Source: SAR324 cluster bacterium
Lineage (GTDB): Bacteria > SAR324 > NAC60-12
Length of the DNA stretch: 64,000 bases
Direction: 5' to 3'
Assembly: GCA_015232315.1 (NCBI GenBank)
Contig: JADFZZ010000003.1
Coordinates: forward strand, 220,732 to 284,731
Shown: piece after piece, positions 16,953 through 29,297 of the stretch
Layout of the letters: every line of letters starts with the position of its first letter
How positions within the stretch are numbered: position 1 is the stretch's first letter
Position numbers and translations under genes: made by a program
The notes under the pieces: generated by a model
What the model saw: the letters and a program-made list of their open reading frames with translations, nothing else
What the model was told of the DNA's origin: nothing
Databases searched by the model: none

Positions 16953-17192
16953 ATGGATATTGAAGCAAAAGTATTTGCGACTATCAGTGAGCAATTGGGC
17001 GTTGACAAATCAAAAATCAAACTGGATGCCCACTTCATTGACGATCTGGAAGCGGATTCATTGGATATTGTAGAGTTGGTCATGGCTCTCGAAGAACAAT
17101 TTGAAATATCTATTCCCGATGAAGCCGCTGAGAAAATCACTACGGTTCGTTCCGCTGTCGATTATATAAAAAGTGCGTTGGAGTCCAAATAG
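16953..17192 (+). CDS. acpP: Acyl carrier protein
   Basis: The 79-residue acidic carrier of fatty-acid synthesis; acyl chains ride on a phosphopantetheine arm attached to Ser36 in the conserved [16 protein letters not shown] motif. Length, acidity and the four-helix pattern are standard, and the C-terminal [17 protein letters not shown] matches the family. The start ATG 16953 is preceded by GAGGG. fabF follows after 47 nt, the usual acpP-fabF pair; fabG, which often precedes acpP, is instead at 54005. Confidence 0.97.
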   Translation: MDIEAKVFATISEQLGVDKSKIKLDAHFIDDLEADSLDIVELVMALEEQFEISIPDEAAEKITTVRSAVDYIKSALESK

Positions 17193-17239
17193 TACCTGCT
17201 TCAGGTATTGCCTGTTAAACCATTATTAATTCAACGATC

Positions 17240-18478
17240 ATGAGACGACGTGTTGTAGTCACTGGACTAGGATGTGTTTGTCCTTTGGGAAATGATGTTT
17301 CAACAGCATGGAAACAATGTTCTGAGGGACAATCAGGAATCAGCAGAATTACCCGCTTTGATCCGGCAGATTTCCGCTGTCAGATTGCGGGAGAAGTTAA
17401 AAATTTTGTCATGCCTGCCCTGATTCCGCCCAAGGAAATTAAAAAAATGGATACTTTCATCCATTATGCTATTGCGGCCACAGAACAGGCTATTCTTGAT
17501 TCAGGACTGCAAATCAGTGAATCTCTGGAAACCGAAGTGGGGGTTTCCCTGGGGGTTGGCATCGGAGGACTTCCTACCATTGAGTCCTGTCATGAAACCT
17601 TGATGACAAAGGGGCCATCACGGATCACTCCGTTTTTTCTACCAATGACATTGTTGAATATGTCTGCCGGGCAAATATCCATCTTGTTCCGGGCACGTGG
17701 CTACAATGCCTGCACGGTTTCGGCCTGCGCTTCGTCCAATCACTCGATTGGCAATGCTGCCAGAATTATTGAACGAGGCGATGCCAAAGTCATGATCACG
17801 GGTGGTGCTGAAGCTACCGTTACGCCGCTTGCAATGGGAGGGTTTTCAGCCATGAAGGCCTTGAGTACCCGCAATGACATGCCTGAAAAAGCCAGTCGCC
17901 CCTATGATCGGGATCGTGATGGTTTTGTCCTGTCAGAAGGTTCAGCGGTACTGATTCTTGAAGATCTTGAGTTTGCCAGGGCTCGTGGCGCGAATATTTA
18001 TTGTGAAGTGACAGGCTATGGGTTCAGTTCTGATGCCTATCATGTCACATCGCCTTCAACAGACGGACCTGCCCGATCCATTGCCATGGCTCTCAAAGAC
18101 GCAGGATTAAATCCGGAGCAAGTGGATTATATCAATGCGCATGGCACTTCAACACCGGTTGGTGATATCAATGAACTGAGTGCCATAAAATTAGCACTTG
18201 GAACCGATGCGGCATCAAAGGTTTCAATCAGTTCCACAAAATCCATGCATGGGCACCTGCTTGGAGCCGCTGCGGCACTTGAAGCGGTACTCACTATCAA
18301 GGCAATGCAGAATAGCTTTATACCACCCACCATTAATATTGAGAACATCGATCCGGAATGTGATCTGGACGTCACACCCAATTCCGGTAAGGAACGGGGC
18401 ATTGAGCATGCAATTTCAAATTCTTTCGGATTTGGTGGAACCAATGCTTCTCTCGCTTTTTCCAAATTTAAGGGTTAG
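17240..18478 (+). CDS. fabF: 3-oxoacyl-ACP synthase II
   Basis: Condensing enzyme that elongates acyl-ACP with malonyl-ACP in fatty-acid synthesis. The 412 residues show the thiolase-fold Cys-His-His triad: Cys near 163 in TVSACASSNHSIG, His near 300 in NAHGTSTPVGD and His near 337 in MHGHLLGAAAALEA. The C-terminal NSFGFGGTNASL glycine loop is intact. The start ATG 17240 has only a weak ribosome site but gives the usual MRRRVVVTGLG opening. It is cotranscribed with acpP, and the next gene overlaps or abuts its end. Confidence 0.97.
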   Translation: MRRRVVVTGLGCVCPLGNDVSTAWKQCSEGQSGISRITRFDPADFRCQIAGEVKNFVMPALIPPKEIKKMDTFIHYAIAATEQAILDSGLQISESLETEVGVSLGVGIGGLPTIESCHETLMTKGPSRITPFFLPMTLLNMSAGQISILFRARGYNACTVSACASSNHSIGNAARIIERGDAKVMITGGAEATVTPLAMGGFSAMKALSTRNDMPEKASRPYDRDRDGFVLSEGSAVLILEDLEFARARGANIYCEVTGYGFSSDAYHVTSPSTDGPARSIAMALKDAGLNPEQVDYINAHGTSTPVGDINELSAIKLALGTDAASKVSISSTKSMHGHLLGAAAALEAVLTIKAMQNSFIPPTINIENIDPECDLDVTPNSGKERGIEHAISNSFGFGGTNASLAFSKFKG

Positions 18479-18482
18479 TGAC

Positions 18483-19520
18483 TTGAGGCGGGCATTTGCC
18501 ATTCAATTGCTTTCATTCGGGTTGGCCTTTACAGCGACGTGTGGCGTTGTGTGGTCCGCACCGGATCCCGTCAAGGAACTTCCTCCTGGGCAATGTCAAA
18601 ATCCAAAACCATACACGGATTTAACCCATTGCCGGTTCTCTTCCCGTTCCGCTCTGAAAAATAAAGATTTGAGAGGTGTGAATCTTTCCCGACAAAACTT
18701 GAATCGTTTTGATTTGCAAAACGCTAATCTTCAGGATGCCATACTTGAAAAAACAGAGTTGCGTTATGCAAATCTTAGAGGGGCGAACCTGCAAAATGCC
18801 AATCTGACAGGCGCACAGTTAGACAGTTCCATCTGGAGAAAAGCTTTGCTGTATACCGCAAAAATGCATAATGTTTCAGCGTTAGGCATGGACATGTCCG
18901 GTGTCAATTTGTCCAAAGCCGATCTGACAGGTGCTTTTTTATATGGTGCGGACTTTACAGGATCCATTATGGATCATGCCAATCTTCGTCGAGCTGTGCT
19001 GGATGAAGCGAATCTGACGGAGGCGAATATGAATAGTGCTGATTTGAGAGAAACATCTTTACAATTCACGACTCTCGAAATGGCTGATCTGCATGACGCC
19101 CGTCTGGAACACGCCAAGTTACTGTTGGTCAATATTGAAAATACTAATTTTCAGAATACCCGTGGTATTCCCGAATGGATTACTAAAGGAATGGATGAAC
19201 AGGGAATTCACCGTAACAGCATTCTGGAACAATCTATCCGGGATGGTTTTCGAAAATTACAGGGGGTGGATTTGTCAGGTGCGGATATGGTGGGGCTGAA
19301 TCTGAACTATGCGGATCTTTCCTATGCGAACCTTGAGTACACTGATCTGGAAGGTACCACGTTGAAAGGCGCGAATTTGCGTGGAACCAATTTGAAAGGC
19401 GCCAATCTGAAAAATGTGGATATGACAGGAGCTTTTCTGGATGAGGCAAATCTCGATTATGCCAACATGCAGAATATTCAGGGTATTTCTGACTCCGTGA
19501 AAGAAATGTTTGCACAATAA
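18483..19520 (+). CDS. Exported pentapeptide-repeat protein
   Basis: From TTG 18483 the 345 residues start with a clean signal peptide (RRAFAIQLLSFGLAFTATCG, then VWSA). Residues about 55-340 are then largely pentapeptide repeats of A(N/D)LXX type (for example DLQNANLQDAIL and GANLRGTNLKGANLKNVDM), which fold into a right-handed quadrilateral beta helix. TTG is preferred because AAGGG lies 8 nt upstream and the signal peptide is then compact. ATG 18444, inside the fabF end, is the alternative. The role is unknown. Because it is exported it is unlikely to be a gyrase-mimicking pentapeptide protein. It is followed by copper-chaperone genes on the same strand. Confidence 0.8.
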   Translation: MRRAFAIQLLSFGLAFTATCGVVWSAPDPVKELPPGQCQNPKPYTDLTHCRFSSRSALKNKDLRGVNLSRQNLNRFDLQNANLQDAILEKTELRYANLRGANLQNANLTGAQLDSSIWRKALLYTAKMHNVSALGMDMSGVNLSKADLTGAFLYGADFTGSIMDHANLRRAVLDEANLTEANMNSADLRETSLQFTTLEMADLHDARLEHAKLLLVNIENTNFQNTRGIPEWITKGMDEQGIHRNSILEQSIRDGFRKLQGVDLSGADMVGLNLNYADLSYANLEYTDLEGTTLKGANLRGTNLKGANLKNVDMTGAFLDEANLDYANMQNIQGISDSVKEMFAQ

Positions 19521-19536
19521 TCACTCAGGGTGAAGC

Positions 19537-20103
19537 ATGCGATATCTGATTTTGTTAATGATCTCATTGTCTTTTTTTGTCTGTTCTGCCACGGCGGAGG
19601 ACACCCTTCAGGTGTATCGTGGCGTTGGGGGCGACTTCACCTTGACAGGACATAATCAGCAGAACGTAAGCCTCGAAAATTATCGTGGAAAAGTTGTCCT
19701 GCTTACCTTTGGCTACACTTATTGTCCAGATGTCTGTCCACTCATCCTGTCAGCCCTGAAACAGGATATGATCCAGTTGGGTTCCCTGAAATCAGGAGTT
19801 CAGGTATTGTTTGTTTCGGTGGATCCAGAAAGGGATACTCCCGAACGATTGAAAGAGTATGTGACATATTTTGATGAAACGTTCATGGGACTGACAGGCT
19901 CCGTTGACGAAATCAAAAAAGTGGGTGATTTGTATCGTGCCAGATATTTTCGTGAGGAAAGCCCCTCTATCGCAGGATATTTTTTTGCGCATACAGACTA
20001 TGTTTATCTGATTGATCAGGACGGAAATGTCCGGGGTCGATTTAAAACGGCTCATGAAAATGAGGCCTTGTTACAAGGAATTCAACACTTGCTTAAACAA
20101 TGA
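19537..20103 (+). CDS. SCO1/SenC-type copper chaperone
   Basis: Thioredoxin-fold periplasmic protein that delivers copper to, or reduces cysteines in, the CuA centre of cytochrome c oxidase. The N-terminal 20 residues form a signal peptide or anchor (LILLMISLSFFVCSATA). The copper ligands of the family are all present: Cys63 and Cys67 in TYCPDVCPL and His152 in FFAHTDYVYLID. FVSVDPERDTPERLKEYV is the characteristic loop. It lies 16 nt after the pentapeptide gene and 10 nt before the PCuAC gene, a typical Sco-PCuAC pairing. No oxidase subunit genes are in the window. Confidence 0.94.
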   Translation: MRYLILLMISLSFFVCSATAEDTLQVYRGVGGDFTLTGHNQQNVSLENYRGKVVLLTFGYTYCPDVCPLILSALKQDMIQLGSLKSGVQVLFVSVDPERDTPERLKEYVTYFDETFMGLTGSVDEIKKVGDLYRARYFREESPSIAGYFFAHTDYVYLIDQDGNVRGRFKTAHENEALLQGIQHLLKQ

Positions 20104-20113
20104 AAGGAGCATT

Positions 20114-20617
20114 ATGAAGACAACTTTTTGGGCGATAGTATGTGTGAGTGTGATGTTAGCCATCTCAGCTTGTTCCACAGCGACAACACAACCGACATCA
20201 GCAATCCAAATCACAAACTCATGGGTACGGGCTGTTCCTCCCAATGCACCGGCCAGTGCCGCTTATATGGAAATACACAATACCTTAGCCCGGGATCTTT
20301 ATTTGCTTGGCGGAGAAAGTGATATCAGTGAGTTTGTGGAGCTACATACCGTTGTTCACGAAAACGACATGATGTCCATGCGCAAGATTGATAATATTAT
20401 GATTCCAGCACAAGGCCAGGTTTTGCTCAAGCCCATGAGCAATCATATTATGCTGATCAATCTTAAAAAATCATTGGCTCCCGGAGATCAAATTCATCTA
20501 ACACTCAAGTTTCAGGATGCGGACGACCTCCAAATCACCATTCCGGTTCAGGAAAAAATGATGCCTTCCAGCATGCCCCCCTTAGAGACTCATGAACATC
20601 ATCAGATGATGCATTGA
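20114..20617 (+). CDS. PCuAC-type periplasmic copper chaperone (lipoprotein)
   Basis: DUF461/PCu(A)C family protein that hands Cu(I) to Sco or to the CuA site of cytochrome oxidase. ATG 20114 follows AAAGGAGC and gives 167 residues with a lipobox (LAISAC, Cys20), so it is probably a lipoprotein. Family features are ITNSWVRAVPPNAPASAAYMEIHN, the Met/His copper loop HENDMMSMRKID, and KPMSNHIMLINLKKSLAPGD. The C-terminal tail is rich in Met and His (METHEHHQMMH-like), a likely extra metal-binding tail. It forms an operon with the Sco gene. Confidence 0.93.
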   Translation: MKTTFWAIVCVSVMLAISACSTATTQPTSAIQITNSWVRAVPPNAPASAAYMEIHNTLARDLYLLGGESDISEFVELHTVVHENDMMSMRKIDNIMIPAQGQVLLKPMSNHIMLINLKKSLAPGDQIHLTLKFQDADDLQITIPVQEKMMPSSMPPLETHEHHQMMH

Positions 20618-20727
20618 TGATTGAACGCCGAGTGAACCCTCCATCCCTTCTGAAGTCAGTTCGTTTGCTGATATTTTGGAAGGTATGGGGTATCGGTGGA
20701 TCCTGACTTACACTTCAATGATCGCTT

Positions 20728-21513
20728 ATGAAAATTCATCAATCGGTCTTGCCACGGATAACCAGGGAAACTGTTCAATGGATCATCAGAAATCTGATGA
20801 TCTGGTTGGCGTTGCTGCTTATCGGGATTGTTCCATTGTGGTGGTTTTCGCAGTCTGTGATAAAACCTGATTCCAAATCACTGTCTAATGAATTGATTCC
20901 GATTCACTTCAAAACCGATGCGAATGGCATGGGCTTGAAGGCATTGGATTCTTCTGGAAAGATACTGGCTCAAGCCGGTTTCTCTGTTCCTGTTCAGCAT
21001 TTTTCACTCAGTACTGATTTCTCACGAATTGCGGTATTGGACCGTCATAGTCCGCCCAATGTTTTTCTTTATGAGTTGCCGTCTCTGAAATTCATTCATC
21101 AAGTGCAATTGACTCACCCTGCGGAAGTAGTGATTTTTTCAGGAGATTCCCGATTTTTAGCTCTGTCCGGTCCAGAATATAACACGATAGATCTGTTGAC
21201 TGTTCCTGAACTGGAAATGAAGGGACACCTTGAAACAGGGCTCTCTATCATGGCGATTCATCCGTTGGAACGTTCAGAATTTATTTTGGCAAGAACGCCT
21301 CAAAGTATTCTTAAAATTCAAACACTTCCTCTGGAAATTACGGAAGAAAATGCGGAAATTCCGCTCAAACTGGGGGATGAGATCATGATGGTGGATCCTT
21401 ACGGGATGTGCTCCATCCATGGGATTTCCCATCCGTTGTTTGAACCTGATACAACGATGACAACGGGATTGACAGGTTATTTCACTGAAGCTGTTTTTGC
21501 GGGATTGAGGTGA
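20728..21513 (+). CDS. Membrane-anchored propeller-like protein of the copper cluster
   Basis: 261 residues, family not recognised. An uncleaved N-terminal anchor (about 20-42, LMIWLALLLIGIVPLWWFS) is followed by a soluble domain. Short motifs there resemble WD40/YVTN propeller strands: FSLSTDFSRIAVLDRH, NVFLYELPSLKFI, VVIFSGDSRFLALSG and IDLLTVPEL. It closes the operon-like run of pentapeptide, Sco and PCuAC genes, 110 nt after the latter. The context suggests a periplasmic accessory of oxidase copper loading, but nothing in the sequence proves it. Confidence 0.65.
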   Translation: MKIHQSVLPRITRETVQWIIRNLMIWLALLLIGIVPLWWFSQSVIKPDSKSLSNELIPIHFKTDANGMGLKALDSSGKILAQAGFSVPVQHFSLSTDFSRIAVLDRHSPPNVFLYELPSLKFIHQVQLTHPAEVVIFSGDSRFLALSGPEYNTIDLLTVPELEMKGHLETGLSIMAIHPLERSEFILARTPQSILKIQTLPLEITEENAEIPLKLGDEIMMVDPYGMCSIHGISHPLFEPDTTMTTGLTGYFTEAVFAGLR

Positions 21514-21517
21514 GAAA

Positions 21518-21541
21518 GGGTATTCCCCGAAAGGAATACCC
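21518..21541. terminator. Terminator hairpin between convergent genes
   Basis: GGGTATTCC (21518-21526) pairs perfectly with GGAATACCC (21533-21541) around a 6-nt loop, in the 43-nt gap between the propeller-like gene and groL. The minus-strand side is followed by TTTCTC and the plus side has no T-run, so it serves groL best and may act in both directions. Confidence 0.6.
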
Positions 21542-21556
21542 GAAGTGCGGCGTGGA

Positions 21557-23212
<1,656 letters not shown>

Positions 23213-23227
23213 TTAGTCACAGACACA

Positions 23228-23515
23228 TTATTTTACAATCACGCCCAACAGATCATCTTCGCGCATGATCAGATATTCTACACCGTCAAATTTGATTTCG
23301 GTGCCAGCGTATTTACTGAACAAAACACGATCACCCTTGCTCACGCCCGGGGCAATACGCTCACCATTAGTTTGACGTTTGCCTTTGCCGACGGCGATCA
23401 CTTCGCCTTCCTGTGGTTTTTCTTTGGCAGAATCGGGAATGAAGAGACCACTTGCGGTTTTTTCTTCAGCAACGACACGCTTAATCACAACTCGATCTTG
23501 CATTGGTCGAATCAT
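23228..23515 (-). CDS. groS: Co-chaperonin GroES
   Basis: The 95-residue lid of the GroEL chamber. [13 protein letters not shown] at the start, the mobile loop ([18 protein letters not shown]), [11 protein letters not shown] and the C-terminal [14 protein letters not shown] are all family-typical. It is the first gene of the groS-groL operon, whose promoter contains a CIRCE element (separate entry), so heat-inducible HrcA repression is expected. Confidence 0.97.
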   Translation of the reverse strand: MIRPMQDRVVIKRVVAEEKTASGLFIPDSAKEKPQEGEVIAVGKGKRQTNGERIAPGVSKGDRVLFSKYAGTEIKFDGVEYLIMREDDLLGVIVK

Positions 23516-23600
23516 TTTTTATCCTTTCTTTAGAGATCCTGGAAAACCCGACCGAAACCTGAGGAGGTCAGTCGGATATGAGGTAGCTTGAATCTACAAG

Positions 23601-23627
23601 TTAGCACTCTTTTATTATGAGTGCTAA
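23601..23627 (-). promoter_or_regulatory. CIRCE operator of groSL (HrcA site)
   Basis: A perfect CIRCE inverted repeat: TTAGCACTC (23601-23609), nine spacer bases, GAGTGCTAA (23619-23627), 86 nt upstream of groS. This is the known operator of the repressor HrcA. It overlaps the candidate promoter TTGACT/TAAAAG on the minus strand, so binding would block transcription directly. Confidence 0.95.
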
Positions 23628-23637
23628 CACAAGTCAA
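23609..23637 (-). promoter_or_regulatory. Candidate groSL promoter
   Basis: On the minus strand TTGACT (23637-23632) is separated by 17 bp from TAAAAG (23614-23609). The spacer and -10 lie inside the CIRCE element, the usual arrangement for HrcA control. Confidence 0.5.
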
Positions 23638-23673
23638 ACGAAAATTTAAAGGATTTCAGTGATGAAATGACGA

Positions 23674-25425
23674 CTACCAATTTGGAACTTCGCCCGCGTA
23701 TTCATGGCAAACCTGAATCAGCGTCTGGATGTGTGGTTGTGTGCGGAGCGTGTCAGGCAAACTGTCAATGATTTGCAGGAAAGCATCATAGATGACCTCT
23801 TTCCTTGCACCCAGTTGATCCAGTGGATGCATGAGAAAAGCATCGGTTCCTGAGCGCAGAATTTGTTGATCTTTGGCAGGAGTGGGAACAAATTCCAGCC
23901 ATAAAAAATAAGATTGCGGAGTGAACAGACGTCCCCCTGAACCGGTTTTGACAAAGCATGTGGTGCCCAGCACCAGGAGTTGCTGACCAAGAACTGTGGG
24001 TAAGGCCAGGCAGCGTTCGGTGTAGGTCGTTTCAGAGCCTGTCTGACTGGAGGCAAATTTATGGAGGGTTGGCACGACAGAGGTTCGGGAGTATTCTTCG
24101 TAATAATTCAGAACGTCCTGTACAAACTGTTCAAACTCATTGCTCAGATTTCCTTTTTTATAACTGAAAAACAGGGTGAAATAACGGGACGCTTTTTCCT
24201 GATAATCCTGCGGAAAATTTTTTCCGAAGCGCATGCGGTCTGTTTTGACAGGTGAAATGAATTTTTCCGGATATCTTCGATCCTTCACATCTGAACGCTC
24301 TTGTGTGGTGACCGGTTTCTCCTGAGCTTGCGGCACAAAAATTTCTTTTACTTTATGCATGAATGCCTGAAACCATGAGGAGGGTTTTTCCTGGTGCTGT
24401 TCAGCATATTGAATCACATCATCCATGATGTGGCTGTAAATACTTGTCTCCTGGATCATCTCGTCATCAAAGCCCAACTCGACATTTTCGTCCGTTTCTT
24501 TTTTGATCCTGTTTCTGATGTCAAACACCATCTGTCCCAGTATATTCGACGGCAAACGTTCCAGCATGTTTTTTTCTGCCTGGATCACCTGTTCACTTTG
24601 CAGGAATTGCCGGTGTCTCAAGTTGGTATTGAGTTGTTTGGAAATCTTGGTCCAACTCGAATATTCCGCATAAACATCAGCTTTGATCGAATTGAGGGTT
24701 GGTACAGGATTGGTGTTGAACTGATCTTCGTTACGCAGAACTACAAGCAGCCAGTGTTGCAGAAACTGATCTCGCCATTTCAGGTAGATCGGGAGTTGGG
24801 GATGTCCCAGAATATCATGAATCAGATCCGCGTATTTTCGGACCATCTGGCTGTAGGGCACTTCGCCCTCAATAAAAATGGGGCCTTTGTGCGTAGCAAT
24901 GTCCTTAAGCCAACGGAAGGTCAATTTCTGATTGGGGTCTGGTTTGAGCGAGGGTGGAATCAGCGCGATGAAGCTTTGGGTCAGGGAATCAATCAAGGCT
25001 TCCAGTTCATAGCGTATCTGTTGCTCAACATTGGGTGAGTCAAATAAAGTTTTGGTGGCCAGTACACTGCGGATGACACTTTGGGACGCATCCAGTTTTC
25101 TGAAAAGAATTCGGAAATAGGCCTCCTTGTGTTCCAATCCCCCCTGAAACAGTAATTTCAGAAATAATGAGAATTTATACTGGGAATCAAAGAATTCGTA
25201 GTTTTCCAGAAACACTTTTTTTTCTACACTGGAAAATCCTTCAAAGACCAGATCCAGTTTTTCACAGACACGGATCGCGTTATCAATGCTTTCAGAATCG
25301 AACTCACCTCCTGAAACCCTGAGGCTGGTCATGTCCTGAATAATACTTTCCATATCCTCACTGCTGAGCAGTGAGTGTGGCAAAATGACTGTTTCTTCAG
25401 TCTTGAAGCGAGCTGAATTGTTCAT
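23674..25425 (-). CDS. Unknown 583-aa cytoplasmic protein
   Basis: Not recognised. The 583 residues have no signal peptide or transmembrane helix and are rich in charged and aromatic residues with a helical look. A polar, Pro/Lys-rich linker (around QAQEKPVTTQERSDVKDRRYP) splits it into an N-terminal domain of about 350 residues and a C-terminal domain of about 190 with FTLFFSYKKGN and CFVKTGSGGRLFTPQSYFLW. It lies upstream of the CIRCE/groSL promoter on the same strand with a 46-bp gap, so readthrough into groSL is possible. No homologous domain can be named from the sequence. Confidence 0.75.
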   Translation of the reverse strand: MNNSARFKTEETVILPHSLLSSEDMESIIQDMTSLRVSGGEFDSESIDNAIRVCEKLDLVFEGFSSVEKKVFLENYEFFDSQYKFSLFLKLLFQGGLEHKEAYFRILFRKLDASQSVIRSVLATKTLFDSPNVEQQIRYELEALIDSLTQSFIALIPPSLKPDPNQKLTFRWLKDIATHKGPIFIEGEVPYSQMVRKYADLIHDILGHPQLPIYLKWRDQFLQHWLLVVLRNEDQFNTNPVPTLNSIKADVYAEYSSWTKISKQLNTNLRHRQFLQSEQVIQAEKNMLERLPSNILGQMVFDIRNRIKKETDENVELGFDDEMIQETSIYSHIMDDVIQYAEQHQEKPSSWFQAFMHKVKEIFVPQAQEKPVTTQERSDVKDRRYPEKFISPVKTDRMRFGKNFPQDYQEKASRYFTLFFSYKKGNLSNEFEQFVQDVLNYYEEYSRTSVVPTLHKFASSQTGSETTYTERCLALPTVLGQQLLVLGTTCFVKTGSGGRLFTPQSYFLWLEFVPTPAKDQQILRSGTDAFLMHPLDQLGARKEVIYDAFLQIIDSLPDTLRTQPHIQTLIQVCHEYAGEVPNW

Positions 25426-25722
25426 CGGGTGGCTATAAAACAGGGTTGTTGATTTTTGAAAAAGGTATTTTGCGGCTTTGCTTTAACTGTGCCTTAAGCC
25501 GCATATTTTCATGCTCATCACCATCATTTTACGAAAGAATGGGCGAGCCGGAAGATTTTCCCCCAACAGACCATGGATGACGGCTGCCTGTCGTCTGGAT
25601 AAACAGGTTGTTCTGTATTTTCAACCCATGATTGGCATTAATAGCTCACAACACCATAAAAATCGCCAATCAGGTCAGATATATCCCTGTGAAGGATGTA
25701 TATCAATCACAGGGATAAAGAT
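25426..25722. other. Gap between chemoreceptor and 583-aa gene
   Basis: 297 bp between two minus-strand genes. Apart from the hairpin near the chemoreceptor end (separate entry) and a probable promoter region for the 583-aa gene that shows no clear hexamers, nothing is evident. Confidence 0.4.
25682..25717 (-). terminator. Hairpin after the chemoreceptor gene
   Basis: TATCCCTGTGA (25682-25692) pairs with TCACAGGGATA (25707-25717), a perfect 11-bp stem with a 14-nt loop, ending 5 nt beyond the stop of the minus-strand chemoreceptor gene. No T-run follows, so it may be a stabilising or Rho-type 3' end. Confidence 0.5.
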
Positions 25723-28392
25723 TCAGGTGAGGAGTTTTTTGGAAGGTGACTCCGGTGCCGATAGTTTCTGTGGCGCTTTTCCGGAAATAGTCACCGGTTC
25801 AGGATTTGCCGGAGAATCTTCTATCTGAAAGAATCCCACGATATTGCCAAGATCCCTGGAATCTTGTGCCACTACCTCAGCCTGGTCTTCGTTTTGATGG
25901 ACACTCTGTGCCATGTTTTCAATGTCATTCTGGATATGTTGAATGCTATCATAGACAGTTTTGACAGAACGTTCCATGACTGTTGTGGAACGGGCTATTT
26001 CACGAATACCAACAGAACTTTCTGACAGACTCCGGGAGGCCTCTCTGGCCGCGACAGAGGCTTCAGCCACTGACCTGGTGATTTCCTTCAGCCCTTGAGA
26101 GGCTTCCTGCACATTGAGTGCTGAAATTTTGCTGGATTCCGTCAGTTCACCCACCGATGCGGCAATTTGAACCGCATTTTGACTTTGTTCTGCGGTGGAT
26201 TTAGAAATCGACTGATTGATCTCCACCACCTGCTTGATAATTTCACCAACCCCCTGAGTTCGTTTCAGTGATAACTGGGTTAATTGTTGAATATGTTCAA
26301 TATCGTCCGCAATCTGGTTATTGGCCTCTGCGGTTTGTTGTGCCAGACTTTTAACTTCCGAGGCCACCACGGCAAATCCTTTTCCTGCTTCACCCGCACT
26401 GGCGGCTTCGATCGTAGCGTTCAAGGCGAGCATGTTGGTCTGGGAGGAAATGGTGCTGATGAGTTTGATCACACTGCCAATTTTCGTGGCGGTTTCCCCG
26501 AGCTTCTGCATGGCCTGTAATGTTTCACGTGCGTGCTGATCCGCCTGACTTGAGGCACTTGAGGCGTCCCGGGTATGATCGGTGATGTTGACAAGAGCAT
26601 TTGACATGTTGGCAACCGCCTCTGAAACAGTTTTGATGTTTCTGGAAATGCTCAGAACATTGTTATTGATGTCTGTCATGTTGGCCGCGGCTTCTTCTGC
26701 CGCCGCGGCAACAGTGGCGACACTGGAACTGAGCTGTTCCACATTTGCTGTGACAGAGGTGATATTCACCGAAGACTGCTCAGAAGCTGCTACCATCGTA
26801 GTGATATTTTTAGTCATGTCACTGGCTGAATTTAAAATTGCCGAGGCCTGTGTCTTGACGGTTTCAGTACGCGAGATCATCTGGTGTGCTTCCTCTGTCA
26901 CTCCATCGGCAGAAGAATTCAGACGTTGCGCTACTCCGGCAATCTGACGAATCATATCTGACAAATGGTGAATAAAACCATTGAATATGTTGCCTAACTC
27001 ACTGAATTCATCCCGTGTCTGAATATTCATGCGCTGTGTCAGATCACCGTTGGTGTTGATTTTTAAAGTATCCATCAGCAGACGGATGGGTTGTGTGATG
27101 CTTCTTGAAAACCAGAGAATCGCCAAATATCCCAGGATCAGCACAACAAGACCCGCGACAACTATTGTTTGAATGAGTTCATTGACATCCTTGTCCAGAT
27201 CTTCATAACGCTGATTCACCGCTTTTTGAATATCGTCCATGTAAACCCCTGTCCCTACGGTCCATTTCCATGGCTCAAACCATTTCACATAGCTCAGTTT
27301 GGTCGTAAGTTTCTGGAACTCACGGTCATTGGGTAAAAACCAGTCATACTCTACAAATCCTTCGCCATGTTTCAACGCCAGTTGATTCATTTTTACAAAG
27401 AACTGGGTTCTGGGGCCCTCTCCGCGGGCATAGACCAGCTCACCTTTTCTGGGGCCCTGGGCAAACCGGTATTCTGCCATGTTCTGTCCTTCAAGCGACG
27501 GGGTGACCGGATGCATCAGAACGGTGGCCTTGTCAGGATGTTCCGGGGACGTTTCATGAATCCAGAAATATTCCTTGTTGTTTTCTCCATATCTAAAATC
27601 ACGGATCATCCGTAGAACGTCCTGTTGGGTTTCTGATTCGAGCGCGCTCATATAGGCGCCAGTCCCAATGACCCAGCCCCAGGGTTCAAACAACCGCACA
27701 TAACTCAGTTTCGGCTGATAATCCGTCAGTCCTTTTTCGGTAGGTCTCGGCCATTCGTAGCTGACAAAGCCTTTGCCATTTTGTGCGACAACCCGGTTCA
27801 TCTGAATAAAAAATCCAATATTTTCTGTGACACCTGCGGCTCGCACAAGCTGGCCTTTACGGTCGCCTGAAGCATAGGTATATTCTGAAATGGATTTTCC
27901 GTTTAAAGCGGGAACCGTCGGATGCATGAGCATTTTGATCTGATCTGTATTTTTTCTGTCAAAATTATGCACCCATACATAATCGTTATTCTGGGGGCCA
28001 AACCGTAATTTGTTGAGATATTGCAGAATATCCTGCTGTGCGTTCTCCTGTGCTTTTTTGTTTTTCTTATCCTCCAGTGCCTGCTGGTAGCGGCTTTCGA
28101 TAGCGGCATAAATCACGTCAATGACCGATGTGAGCTGGCTTTCTGTTCTGAGTCGAAGACGTTGCTCATCATTAGCCTGACTATAGGCTGCTTTTAAGGC
28201 GGAAATGGCAACGTTGGTCACGTCAATCAGTTCACGTTTCCGTTTTTCCGTTTCTTCCTTGTGAAAAACAGCGATTTGAGCGGCTTCAATGTTTCGTTTG
28301 TGTTCGATCACATACACCCCGATGGACACGACGGCCATTAAGACCATAGTAAAACTCAGGATCATGATTTTCCAGCGGATTTTTATTTGCAT
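25723..28392 (-). CDS. Methyl-accepting chemotaxis protein with two Cache domains
   Basis: 889-residue chemoreceptor. Order: transmembrane helix 1 (about 9-28) and a periplasmic sensor of two Cache_2 units, each with the motif set YVWVHN / LMHPT.P.L.GK / GQLVRA / [17 protein letters not shown], repeated as YFWIHE / [12 protein letters not shown] / GELVYA / [17 protein letters not shown]. Then come transmembrane helix 2 (about 405-427), HAMP (about 428-480) and the coiled-coil signalling domain with the conserved tip [20 protein letters not shown] (near 675). Such receptors bind small organic ligands and signal to CheA/CheW; no che genes are in the window. It lies 25 nt downstream of kdsA and may be cotranscribed or separate. 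Confidence 0.95.
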   Translation of the reverse strand: MQIKIRWKIMILSFTMVLMAVVSIGVYVIEHKRNIEAAQIAVFHKEETEKRKRELIDVTNVAISALKAAYSQANDEQRLRLRTESQLTSVIDVIYAAIESRYQQALEDKKNKKAQENAQQDILQYLNKLRFGPQNNDYVWVHNFDRKNTDQIKMLMHPTVPALNGKSISEYTYASGDRKGQLVRAAGVTENIGFFIQMNRVVAQNGKGFVSYEWPRPTEKGLTDYQPKLSYVRLFEPWGWVIGTGAYMSALESETQQDVLRMIRDFRYGENNKEYFWIHETSPEHPDKATVLMHPVTPSLEGQNMAEYRFAQGPRKGELVYARGEGPRTQFFVKMNQLALKHGEGFVEYDWFLPNDREFQKLTTKLSYVKWFEPWKWTVGTGVYMDDIQKAVNQRYEDLDKDVNELIQTIVVAGLVVLILGYLAILWFSRSITQPIRLLMDTLKINTNGDLTQRMNIQTRDEFSELGNIFNGFIHHLSDMIRQIAGVAQRLNSSADGVTEEAHQMISRTETVKTQASAILNSASDMTKNITTMVAASEQSSVNITSVTANVEQLSSSVATVAAAAEEAAANMTDINNNVLSISRNIKTVSEAVANMSNALVNITDHTRDASSASSQADQHARETLQAMQKLGETATKIGSVIKLISTISSQTNMLALNATIEAASAGEAGKGFAVVASEVKSLAQQTAEANNQIADDIEHIQQLTQLSLKRTQGVGEIIKQVVEINQSISKSTAEQSQNAVQIAASVGELTESSKISALNVQEASQGLKEITRSVAEASVAAREASRSLSESSVGIREIARSTTVMERSVKTVYDSIQHIQNDIENMAQSVHQNEDQAEVVAQDSRDLGNIVGFFQIEDSPANPEPVTISGKAPQKLSAPESPSKKLLT

Positions 28393-28417
28393 AAGAGTTC
28401 CTTGTTTTCAATGAAGG

Positions 28418-29260
<843 letters not shown>

Positions 29261-29297
29261 TCATTTTCTCCTGTTTGTGAGGTCGCTTTTGATGCAG

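Noticed and set aside
20617-20706. A 29-codon frame starting by TGATG overlap at the end of the PCuAC gene
   Set aside because: It is short, without a motif, and lacks evidence beyond the overlap. A small membrane peptide cannot be excluded.
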